Part shown: in pieces, positions 54,641-64,000 of the stretch
How the letters are laid out: the number at the start of each line of letters is the position of its first letter
How positions within the stretch are numbered: the stretch's first letter is position 1
Source of the DNA: Adiantum capillus-veneris
Taxonomy: Eukaryota; Streptophyta; Polypodiopsida; Polypodiales; Pteridaceae
Reading direction: 5' to 3'
NCBI GenBank assembly: GCA_014529385.2
Contig: CM043944.1
Location: 172,238,740-172,302,739, forward strand
Length of the DNA: 64,000 nt
Made by a program: the position numbers and the translations under genes
The notes under the pieces: model-generated
What the model was told of the DNA's origin: nothing
The model's database searches: none
Seen by the model: only the letters and a program-made list of their open reading frames with translations

Positions 54641-55400
54641 CTATTCTAAAAATAAGGTGATACTTTCTTAAACTATGTTTTCAATTGGGATAGGAAATTA
54701 TATATAGCTATCCCGACGAGATGTGGCAATGCTAAATTGATCCAAGAAAAGCATAGCCAAAATGATCAATTATAACTTGAAACTTTGTCAAATAAAACGG
54801 AAAGAAGTCCTTGCAAGCCATTTCAAAGTTATGAGTCACATTTTTTGATCCAAATCACCTCATATCACATCCACAAGGTCTATACCATGCCTAGAACCAA
54901 GTTGTACCAAAAAATGTTCATTTTGATGAAAAAGTTACTAATCATGATTATTTACTTTTTGGCTAAGATGGGAGAAAATTGTAACTTTGCCATCATGGGA
55001 CCAAAATACATGATGTCCTAAGCCCATTAGACAAGTTTGAACAAATTTGGAGCTCAAAATCTCAAAATTTCTTTACATCTACTGTTTCAAAGACCTACAG
55101 CCTAAATCTGGCACCTTTTTCACCCTGTGCACTCAAATGAGCCCATATTTCACTCAGAGTATCTATTTGGTATATACTTCAAGCCTATGATGCCAAGTTT
55201 GCAAAAAAAATGAAAAATTTACTCAACTGTAAATAATTAATCGTTGCAATTTATTTTGACTTCTTGATTTTTACATGTTTTTATTTGAAGCAAATTGGAC
55301 TCAATTTGTCAGCAATTCAGACTGAAGGACTTTGACACTCTATTCACTTAACCAGGATCCATGCTAGCTGCAGAGAAAGCTAAGTAAAAGCTCTCGCAAA
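54641..55400 (+). promoter_or_regulatory. Second leader with the same palindromes
   Basis: A non-coding AT-rich stretch styled like the 27.4-30.1-kb leader. AAAGTTACTAATCATGATTA (54,932 onwards, palindrome through 54,962) and CTGTAAATAATTAATCGTTG (55,226) resemble the palindromes there. It precedes a long coding-like region, as in the 26-kb element. Confidence 0.5.
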
Positions 55401-55479
55401 AGGAGAAGCTACAAGAGCTACCACCATATGAACTAGACCCCAATTCAGTCAAAACTGCCAAAAGCGACCTGTTTGTCAG

Positions 55480-58400
55480 GTAGATTTAAAAGCGAAGATG
55501 GATATCAGGTAGCAACTTCTACCAAAATAAGTGTATGATGTCATCACAAAGCCCGATACAAAAGAAGCCAATAGAAGGCTTGGGCTCAGAGAGTTTTACA
55601 AACAAGAGCCATGTGGAGTGGATTTCCAAAAAGCTTATGAGCTCTTGTCCACAATCAAAGAAGATGGAACCGCCCGGATCTCTGACCAGCAAGGGAACAA
55701 GGTAGAGGTGTTCATTACAAAAGAGATAGTGGAAAAAGCTCCCAAACTGCCAACAGAATGAATGACAATGAGGGCAAGAGATAGAAAAACAGTAGGCACT
55801 TTCACCAAGGAAACTGTTGCTGCAACATTTGCCAATCTCATCCAAAAACAAGTGGGAGAACCTGCAAGATTATACCACCAATACTTCCACTTCCTTGCCA
55901 AGAGATCGCCAAGGTACACGACACCCAATCATGCGGTTGCGACCACTTTAACACAAGTCCTAAAGTCAACAACCAGGAAACTAATTGACCACGCGCAATA
56001 CGTGGTCCACACTAAAAGGGACAAAGAAAGAGGGCAAAATAAAAATCTGGGAGCGCCAAAGGTTCTCACAAGAATTGCCTACCATGCTACTGGCATGGCA
56101 GACAACTTTCCACCTGCCCCATATCAGAACACTTGGATCGTGTCTGCACAACCTTCCCCTCAAGATCTACCAAGAGAATACAAATCTGATCACAAATCTG
56201 TTGAGAGCTCTCCAGAACAGCATAACAGCGAAAGCTGCGACAATGAGGAAAAAAGAGTCCAAAGGGAAGAGATGAAAAGAAAAGTCGTGGCAGCACATCA
56301 GGAGGAGTCTCAACACAAGCAGGCAAGATTTGAGAGAGAAAAGAACTCCTATGAATGCAGCCACCAAGCTCAAGGCAAGGACCTAGCAAAGTAGGTACCT
56401 ATAAACGTGAAAGGGCCAAGAAAAAAGCACCATGCTAGGAAAGAGGCCGAAGATTCCACAAAGTTATTAGAAAGAATGTATCAAGAGACAGAAGCATTAA
56501 AGCTCAAAGAAGCCAAGGAAGCAAAATGGAAAGCTAGAGAGGTGGCAAAACATCAAGAACAAGAAGAAGCAACCACACAAGGAGAAGCCCAGCATGAACA
56601 AGGTGACATGTCTCCTCGACCTTCTTCAATGCTACAGAATAGCATGATCACCCCATGCCAAGTCCACCACCATCACCAGCAGATAGAATCAAAGAAAAAG
56701 AGGCTGAAAAGAAAGAAGCAGCAGAAACTGCACAACAGGCGGCCACTACACAGAAGCAAGCTAAAGCAAAGGAACCAGAGCCGAAAAGGGCAGTGCGTCA
56801 TGCACCAGAGAAACCACAAAGTTTGAACATACAAAAGAATGGGATTCTGAAGAAACCCCTTCTACCTCCACACAACACAAAACGATCGAGACATCCACAA
56901 AGCCTCAAGAGGAGGAAGAAGAAGAAGGCTAACCACAATCTCAAGGGCAAGAACAACCAACCGCCACGATGCCACCACGAGAGTCACAAGAGACTGTCAA
57001 GACATCTAAGCAGCTCACAAGAAATGAGGATTGGCAATCAAATGATGAGGTAATCCCCTACAAGTCAATGAATATGCAAGGAAAATGCAAGATATGCTGG
57101 AAATACTCCGATCAGCAGCACTTAGCCGCAGCACAAAGGCTCAAGAACTAGAGATGGTGATTGACACTCTCCAAGGAGAGTTAGAAGATAGATTAAACAT
57201 CATCATCGATCTACAAAAAAAAAGTGCAGGAATTGAAAGTTGAAGTTGAACAACATCAGCTAGCAAGAGATAAACAGCAAAAGGAGATGGAGGAGTTAGG
57301 TGAACTGCTCATGAAGTTGACAAATGCTTGCGAAGCCGAAGATGAACAATTGACAGAGGTTACCAACAAACTTCTAACTACAACTCTATCAGTTCAGAAG
57401 ATTCAAGTGCAGTTAGATGTGGTGAATGCCTCCCTGAAATATTCAGAGCAGAGAATAAATGATCAGGCAACTTTTTTGCGACAAATACGAGAAAATACCG
57501 CACTGACCTTGATCAAAGGAACAGACGAAGTCTACAAATCATTAGAAACAGAGAACAAAGACCTCGAGATGGAACTAAAACTAGAACAGTCTCAACGCAG
57601 AGACCTAGCATTAATGCAGGTGCAAGGAGAAGAAGAGTTGCTAAAAGAAATAGCCGAGCTTAAGAGAGTCAACCAGCTGCTGCTGAGAGATGGATGGCAA
57701 GAAATGCATGAAGAAGTTCCTAGAAGGAACTTCAGAACAGCCACATATAGATATTTCCTCAGTTTCTTTTGTTGAGATGGAAACACAACCAGCAGAAAGG
57801 CTAGGTGGTAAAGAGAAATTCTAGGTACAATTAACAGAAGCTGATACAATGCCAATGGTCCGGCTGTCAAAAGTTGAGGAATATGCACTCAAAGAAAACA
57901 TTACACACGAGGTGGATGAGCAATGGATTGGGAGTTGAGAGTTCTTCACTCTATCAATGCTACTCAACTCACTCCTAATCAAATCAATGCACAATGGCAT
58001 CAGCAATCCCTGCCATATCCTTTGATAAAGGTGGAGTTGCTCCAAGTCAAAGAGAGGTTTTACAAAGACATGCAAGTAGAAGGTGCAGATGAAGACCACC
58101 CAAAGTGGAGGTTGAGCTGGTTGAACAAGAATCCAAGGTATCTGATTCCGTTCACAAGAGCACCTGCAACACTTCAAAAGGATCCCACTTTTTGTCATGT
58201 ACCAAGAGTAAGACTTGGCAAGCACATGAGGCAATAACGAAGAAGCAGCCAACATGGCTGAACTACCCCAGAATACCAGCTCCAGAAAAGGGACCGACAA
58301 CAGAAGAATACATGGTGAAAACCCTAACGGGTGCCATGTCCTTCTTCAAAACTCTACCTGATCTATCATGTGCGATGCTTTATTAAATCTGCCAAATGCT

Positions 58401-58590
58401 GCTCACTTGCATCGAAGTTTTTCATTAGCCAGAGCAAGCAGGAGCACCGTGGATGTCATTCCTTGAGGGTAATAAAGGTTTATGCGACGATCTCAGTGGA
58501 CAACCTTCTGAAGAATTCCTCTATGGCTTCTACTCCCGATGTATGTTCTTACCTTCACATAATATGTTGGTGTTTGAGGAAGCGTTCTAC
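55480..58590 (+). pseudogene. Large unknown coiled-coil protein gene, broken, possibly Gag-like
   Basis: One frame runs from about 55,480 to 56,650 with only two stops (TGA 55,759, TAG 56,392): KEANRRLGLREFYKQEPCGV, then ARISDQQGNKVEVFITKEIV, then TFANLIQKQVGEPARLYHQY, then a Glu/Lys/Ala-rich helical region. After frameshifts a strong coiled coil follows (57,224-57,720, about 165 residues with heptads, ELKRVNQLLLRDGW at the end). Then a C-terminal part HPKWRLSWLNKNPRYLIPFT, ending (58,105-58,590, two stops) in APWMSFLEGNKGLCDDLSGQ and YGFYSRCMFLPSHNML. A MITE interrupts the frame at 58,591. The N-terminal 'FY...V.I...I..LP' pattern is faintly like plant transposon ORF1 proteins. Not identified. 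Confidence 0.5.
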
Positions 58591-58744
58591 CTCGGGGGGT
58601 TCACTAGGTGTAAAACTACCATATCACGTGCGTTCAAGACATGTTTGTAAAACCGCTTATATGTAAATTTTGTTAGGAATATAATGTACCCTTTTCTTTT
58701 AAAATTTGTAAGTTTTTTTCAAATTTGAAAAAATAATACCCTTC
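58591..58744. mobile_element. MITE copy 3, cut by a gypsy LTR
   Basis: Starts CTCGGGGGGTTCACTA and matches the reverse complement of copy 2 for about 150 bp (AAACTACCATATCACGT, GTTAGGAATATAATGTACCC). It ends abruptly at 58,744 where the gypsy LTR begins with TGAGGATG. The missing half should lie beyond the other LTR, outside the window. The bases before it, CGTTCTAC (58,583-58,590), are the expected 8-bp duplication. Confidence 0.88.
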
Positions 58745-60341
58745 TGAGGATGAAAGGAGAGAGGATTGAGTGAATAATTTGGGAGTGCCTACTCTAATAG
58801 ATAGTAGAGGGTGTATTTTTACAATAAGGTTAGTGGTTAGTGATTAGTAATAATCACTATAAAATATTTGCAAAATCATTCACCAAATGGTGAGATATAT
58901 GATGAGCAAAGTTAGAGAAAGTATTAGCTTGTAAAGAGAGGTTGAAGCTTTGGAGAAGTTGACATTCACCTCTTTACAGCACCGATAGAAGAAGCGGTCA
59001 ACATGGCAAAGTTGCACGTGTCGATGAAACTATGTTATCTTCAAACCTTGGAAAATCATGATAAAATCCTTCATTTGTAGAGGTTAAGCTTGGATTTTCA
59101 CTTATTTTTTGGAGTTCTTTACAAGCTGAAGAGGGTATGGTAATATGGACATATATATAGAGAGGAAGGGGAGCACATAGGGGTGTAGAAATGGAGGATA
59201 AAGGCTATGGAGGTGTGAGAGAAGTGGCAATGGTGAAGAGGGTGAAATAGGACATGGGAGTTGCAGTTTTGGGTGTGGGAGAGAGGGAGGACTGTGTAAG
59301 AGTGAGTAGGTGTGTGGAAGGGTGAGAGAAATAGGAAGATTTTTTTGGTGTATGAGGTGGAAATTCTGAAGTCGACCATAAATTTCATGTAAAATCGCCC
59401 TTGACTTCAAAAATTCTGAAACAATTATGAAAAATACTTCAGCTCAGGAGCTACATTTTCTCTTTTGGACACATCCTCAGATTCGGATCAAAAGAAGGTG
59501 CCAAAATTCGAGCAAAAAATCTGTCTCTGCAGCACCTAATAAGGCTTGAAGTGGGCCACTATTTGATTCTGTTTCCTTTGTAGTCTTCCAAGTGAGCCCC
59601 CCATATATCAACCATGACCTAATATTTCCAAGGAGCTTGCACACATGTATGGTATAGGATAAGTATCAAATATAATATATACTTGTGGGATAAGAAGATA
59701 GGCTAGCTAGTCATGAAAAATGGACACATGAGATGCATGGTGGCAAGAAATATATAAAATAAAATGAGGAAAATCATGAGAGAAGGGACCCTCAATTATT
59801 CTCTACTTTGAGTGATTTATGAAATTTATTTGAAGATGAAATCTATGTACTTGTGAATATTTATCTGGAAGGGATGGAAAAAAATATGACGTAGCCGATA
59901 AGGTTATTGGTAAATTTTTACGGTGAAGTCACATAAAGGTTTTTTCAAGGCTTGTATGAGTAGAGATTACGGGATAGAATGATATTAAAATATGTATAAG
60001 AATGACACGCGATGGAAGCTAGCATACTTAGGCATGTTAATGTACACCTAGGAATATATATTTATATAAATAGTTTTTTTTGAAAAAAACCCTTTATATT
60101 TAGGTCCTTTATTTGATAGAAAATATTTACATGTAAAGAGGACCGTAATATTATAAATTTATTTTTTTGTCTCCTAGCCCAATGACTCGCTCAATGATTT
60201 GATAAAAAATTTTATAAAAACCCTAAACACACGCACACTATTTACAATGAAAAGGCGAGCCTAGCCATTGTGATAGGGTGTTTTTTTCGGGGTGAAGTGG
60301 CTTCTTAAAATATTTTATGAGAGCTGAAAAAACGGCTATCA
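58745..60341 (-). repeat. 3' LTR of the second Tat element
   Basis: 1597 bp. Minus strand reads TGATAGCCG... to ...CATCCTCA. The segment around 59,360-59,480 (AAAAATTCTGAAAC... CTCAGATTCGG) is similar to 36,330-36,410 in the other Tat LTR. The left edge is fixed by the broken MITE. Confidence 0.8.
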
Positions 60342-60357
60342 TTTAGCCCTCCCTTAG
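60342..60357 (-). promoter_or_regulatory. Polypurine tract of the second Tat element
   Basis: On the minus strand CTAAGGGAGGGCTAAA immediately precedes TGATAG. Confidence 0.85.
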
Positions 60358-60369
60358 ATGATGGTACAT

Positions 60370-61585
60370 TCATGTACCATCAAAAGGCATATCTTCCAAT
60401 GAGAGTGTTTTTCGATCCTTTGTGATATTTGGTGCCTTAATCAAATCTTCTTCTTGTAGTGCCAAGCTAACAGACTTACATGGTGTTATAGCTATTTCAT
60501 ACTCTTGTAGATCCTCTGGTAGAACTCGACTCAAGTAGGGCTTTAATTGATACCCATTCACCTTCTTGGGGTGCTCCTTGCCATCCAAATCCATGAGTTG
60601 ATAGTAGCGTGAACAGTAGGCCTTCTTTACAATGTAGGGACCCTACCATCTAGTATTGAACTTCACATCAAAGCGATTATCAAGGCGATTATCGTACCTT
60701 AGCACCAAATCTCCTTCCTTGATTCCTTTGTCTATCACCTTTTTGTCGATCTTATACTTTATTTGCGTAGCCTTTCTTTTATAGCACTCATAAGCCGCCT
60801 CCCGTTTCCATTCTAGTTTTGCTAGGGTGAGAAGACGATCTTCCCATGATGCTTCTTCTCCTTGTGCCACCTTTCCATGAAGTCACATTGTTGGAATGTT
60901 GAGCTCGATGGGTTGCAAAGCTTCTTGACCATAAACTAGGTGAAAGGGTGTGAACTCTGTCGCTTCCTTGTAGGTAGTCTGATAGGCTCACAATGCTCCA
61001 TCCAAGAAGTCATACATTCCATAGCTTTGTCTTGTTCTTTACCATCTTCCAGATGATTCCTGCAATGATACCATTACCCTTCTCTACCAAACCATTTCAC
61101 TGAGGGTAGTAGGGTGTGCTATGCCGATGTAGAATGTGAAGCTCATCACAAAATTCTGTGAGCAAGCCCTTCCTAAACCCTGGACCATTATCAGAAACAA
61201 TCTTCAAAGGTGTGCCAAATCTGCAACAAATGTGAGTGTACACAAACTTGCTAATTGTCCTCTCATTTACTCTTGCCACACTTTGTGCTTGTACCCACCT
61301 AGTCATGTAGTCTATGGCCACCAAGATATACAATTTTCCATTGTTAGTCCTAGGCAATGGACCCATAGCATCAATGCCCCATTTTTCAAAAGGACCATTT
61401 GCAAGGATTAACTGACGTGGACCATGCAACAGGTGCTTATTTCCATTAATTTGACAATTGTGGCAGCTTTTACACCAATGTTGAACATCAATGTGCAAGC
61501 TTGGCCAAACATACACGGCAAGCAAAATCTTTTTTGCAGTGAGTTCCTGTGCAAAATGACCACCACACATTTCCTCATGCAAACC
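60370..61585 (-). pseudogene. Integrase, second Tat element
   Basis: Zinc-binding start MCGGHFAQELTAKKILLAVY and QHWCKSCHNCQ, core VAIDYMTRWVQAQSV with the first Asp, IVSDNGPGFRKG with the intact D-N-G, then STPYYPQ followed by TGA (Cys in the other element) and NGLVEK. A frameshift near 61,000 disrupts the next part, and the C-terminal part (60,870-60,643) has VLRYDNRLDNRFDVKFNTRW, a stop, then GPYIVKKAY. The last part (60,594-60,370) has NGYQLKPYLSRVLPED. Unlike in the young element, the second Asp motif is the normal D-N-G. Confidence 0.85.
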
Positions 61586-61617
61586 TTCAAGAATGGCTGG
61601 AATCTCCTTGGTTGTCG

Positions 61618-62240
61618 CTATTCTCCTGCAAACTTGATCTTTTCCCTTTTGGTAGAGGGCCCTTCCAAAAACAAATACGAACTCTCCTTCTTAATGAGCC
61701 TCCGCCTTTGAGCCTTTCTGAAGCCCTCTGGAAAATCACCCTCTAAAATGTAGCTCACAATGGGAGCCAATGACTCCATCCCCTGGTACCTTGGTTGCTT
61801 TATCATTGTTGCTGCCGTGATGATCTGCACTTCACTCTCAACACATGCAACTGCTTTTTGGGCAAGCAAATCAGCATCTTCATTTTGTTTCCTAGGAATA
61901 TGATACAATTTTACTTCTTCAAATTGATTGAAGAGTTTACGGATGGCATGAACCTTTTGCCTTAACCTTTCATTCTTACAAGCCCAAATACCTAGAATTT
62001 TCTTCACAATGAGAAGTGCGTCCCCTTTTACCATGAGATGCTATATCTTTTGAGCAACACACATCTGCAAACTATGGATTAGTATGTCATACTCTGCTTC
62101 ATTGTTGCTCGTGGAACCGGGCAATTTCACATGCTCTTTCATAACAACCTCACCATTTGAATCAAGCAACACAAGCCCTCCCCCTGCTTTTCCTGTAGCC
62201 TTCTTAAATGCTCCATCAAAGAACAAGGTGAATGCATTAG
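61618..62240 (-). pseudogene. Second (archaeal-type) RNase H, second Tat element
   Basis: AFTLFFDGAFKKATGKAGGG (first Asp), SNNEAEYDILIHSLQMCVAQ (Glu), then a TAG after KI, VKGDALLIVKKILGIWACKN (Asp), and HIPRKQNEDADLLA. Ends with a link to the integrase zinc region (LIKKESSYLFLEGPSTKREK), then a stop. Confidence 0.85.
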
Positions 62241-63720
62241 GTTTATGCCTTGATGGTGGTACGGGTAGGGTTTTTACTTCAGGCACCTTGATGTTCCTTT
62301 CATGCACTCTACAGGTGAGAATCCCTGCTAATTGTGCACGTACACTATCTTCTACTCTGAAAGAGTATTGGAACTCTTGCAATTCCATTATCCATTTTGA
62401 AATCCTGGGACTTAGTGTCATCCAAGGAGACAAGTTTTCTACAGTGATTATGATAAAGGGTTTTGGCAAGAGGTAGGATCTAAAATTTCTCACTACAAAG
62501 ATAAGAGAAAGCATCATAGATTCTACTTCTGTGTAATCCTTTTCAAGTGCATTCATGACCCGGCTAGCAAATTAGATAGGCCGCATCCTACTGTTATGAG
62601 GATCTTGTTGCAACAATACTACACCCAATGTCTCCTTACCCACACTTGAGCTAACAAAGAATGTAAACTCCCAACGTGGAGGCATGAGCGTCGGTAGTTC
62701 CACCAAAACCGTTTTTATACAAGAAAAGTACTCTTCAAGCTCATCAGACCATGCAAACTCTACATGTTGTGTCAACTTTTGGAGGGGGTGAAGTAACTCC
62801 GATGCCAAGTAAATGAAGCGTGACATGTACTTCACATTTTGAATAAATGAAACTACCTCCTTAAGACTCTTTGGTGATGATAGCTCAATGAGATCTTTTG
62901 CCTTTGCTGGATCCACCTCAATGCCTTTGGAAGAAACCTTGTGACCAAGCAAGATCACCTTATCCTCACGTATGTGGCACTTGTCGGGATTGAGTTGACT
63001 TCCCATATCATGTAGCTTCTTCAAGCCTTCTTCTACCTTCTGTAGATGCAATGATTTAGAGTTATAGATGCAAAAATCATCTATAAATACTCTAATAGAC
63101 TTCCCAAAGAATGCTTGAAACACCATGTTCATGAATCATTGAAACGTTGCTGGAGCATTTGTCAAACCAAACGACATGACTCTAAAAGCAAAACAACCCC
63201 AAGGAGTGATGAAGGTTGTTTTTAGTTGATCCTCCAATACAATACCTATTTGAAAGTAACCAGAGTAGTTATCATATACTGTGTACTTTTCTTTACCTGC
63301 TACCTCATTAAGAATCTCATCTTGAAATGGGAGGGGAAGGTGATCCCTTTTTGTTGCCTCATTGAGTGGACGATAATCAACACATACCCTCCACTTGCCA
63401 TTCTTTTTTGGAGTGACCACAACTGGAGAGACCCACTCAGAATTCTCTACGGGGTTGATGAACCCTGCTGCTAGAAACTTCCTCACCTCTTTAAGTAGTG
63501 CTTGCTCTTTGATGACTCCTAACCTTCATAGCTTTTGTTCTTTAGGTTTGTCCTCTGGCTTTAGCTCGATCTTGTGTTGAATGGCATCCACTCCACGTAC
63601 ATCTATGTAATCTTTAGCAAAAAGCCTAGGAAACTTTCTTAGCACACTTTTGAATTCCTCTCTTTCCTCCCAAGTAAGAGTCTTTGACAACATACCATCT
63701 AGCATTTCTTCCTCATGCAA
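62241..63720 (-). pseudogene. Reverse transcriptase and RNase H, second Tat element
   Basis: All in one frame with stops at 63,523-63,525 (TGA), 63,133-63,135 (TGA after TFQ) and 62,569-62,571 (TAA). Motifs: LLKEVRKFLAAGFINPVENS, VVTPKKNGKWRVCVDYRPLN, ITPWGCFAFRVMSFGLTNAP, VFIDDFCIYNS with both catalytic Asp, LGHKVSSKGIEVDPAKAKDL, and RNase H VESMMLSLIFVVRNFRSYLL. Only about three point changes separate this region from an open frame, so decay is moderate. Confidence 0.9.
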
Positions 63721-63756
63721 ACTTTGGTTTTCCTGGGGGCCTACCTCTTCTAAACC

Positions 63757-64000
63757 TTAGCAAGATGTCTCTTCATTGTTTGGCCTAAAACATACACCCA
63801 TGACTTCAATGGATGACTTCTCCTCCGTAGTGCTACCACTGCTTTCTTCTTCCGAGGTGTCCTCGGTCCAATCATCCCTGCTTTCACTTTGAGAAGATTC
63901 CTCCTGGAGCTCCTCTTGAAGTTGCTCCTTCATGTCAAGGACAACCTTCTTGTGATTGTCATTCCTACAAATCAACTTTCCGCTTTCCCAATCCTGCAAA
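63757..64000 (-). pseudogene. Protease-RT linker, second Tat element (cut by window edge)
   Basis: Begins MQDWESGKLICRNDNHKKVV, the end of the retropepsin, then a Glu/Ser-rich linker (SQSESRDDWTEDTSEEESSG), similar in position and style to the linker in the other Tat element (WDTGIIQMKDAKGRPIIYDM then acidic). A TAA... stop at 63,757 precedes the RT start region. Confidence 0.7.

Larger units (their letters stand above)
58745..64000 (-). mobile_element. Second Tat-lineage gypsy element, partial (runs off window)
   Basis: Minus-strand element: 3' LTR 58,745-60,341, polypurine tract, integrase, second RNase H, RNase H/RT, and the protease-RT linker at the window edge. RT and IN are clearly related to the element at 35-45 kb (same order, same VFIDDFCIY motif) but substantially diverged in sequence. 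Many stops and at least one frameshift (around 61,000). Gag and the 5' LTR must lie beyond 64,000. Confidence 0.9.

Noticed and set aside
56087-56389. Minus-strand ORF of 100 codons opposite the coiled-coil gene
   Set aside because: Antisense shadow. The plus strand has the ordered, charged coding text.

Overview
The window is repeat-dominated nuclear DNA of a land plant with a large, AT-rich genome. The evidence is spliceosomal introns inside transposon genes, Ty1/copia and Ty3/gypsy elements of plant type (including the Tat lineage with a second RNase H domain), an L1-type LINE, MITEs, and long stretches of decayed repeat. I see no diagnostic host gene. A fern or lycophyte-like genome is possible, but this is a guess. 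No rRNA, tRNA, CRISPR or intact host housekeeping gene was recognised. Almost everything is a mobile element, a fragment of one, or a tandem or inverted repeat derived from one.

Layout: 1.0-4.0 kb holds a decayed Ty1/copia element (+) in which an internal deletion joins integrase to RNase H. 4.0-4.7 kb holds a diverged LTR-like segment. 5.9-6.6 kb holds a gypsy gag remnant. 7.5-10.3 kb holds an intron-containing, broken transposase-like gene (+). 11.06-11.83 kb is an unknown minus-strand gene. 11.9-12.5 kb, 13.6-15.8 kb and 16.9-17.2 kb are three sets of tandem hairpins that share a CCAAGC-type core. The middle set is split by a 1.2-kb 5'-truncated LINE. 15.9-18.6 kb is a gene with a degenerate Ulp1/C48 peptidase and a Gly-Arg-rich repeat tail. 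19.0-20.3 kb is a decayed minus-strand gene. 20.8-22.8 kb contains two MITEs of one family, flanking a 310-bp foldback. 24.0-26.0 kb is a T-rich degenerate tandem array.

26,409-52,521 is one LTR retrotransposon locus, bounded by ~1-kb LTRs and a perfect 5-bp target duplication (AGCCA). It has a tRNA-Asp-like primer site, a leader studded with palindromes, an unusual Gag-like region with duplicated modules, and no reverse transcriptase that I can find. It is interrupted between about 33.64 and 49.79 kb by a foreign block with imperfect inverted ends. That block in turn carries a young Tat-lineage gypsy element (34,988-45,544, minus strand, 1.95-kb LTRs under about 1% diverged) and a foldback tandem array (46.7-47.5 kb). 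To the right, 52.5-52.95 kb is a copia LTR (-). 54.8-58.6 kb is a second palindrome-containing leader followed by a decayed coiled-coil protein gene. A third copy of the MITE begins at 58,591 and is cut by a second Tat-lineage gypsy element (minus strand) that runs off the window at 64,000.

The nesting gives a relative order of events: the big LTR element (LTRs several percent diverged) is older than the 16-kb block, which is older than or equal in age to the young Tat element. The MITE at 58.6 kb is older than the second Tat element. The most interesting unexplained structures are the hairpin families with a shared core, the leader palindromes, the RT-less element with duplicated Gag modules, and the MITE family.
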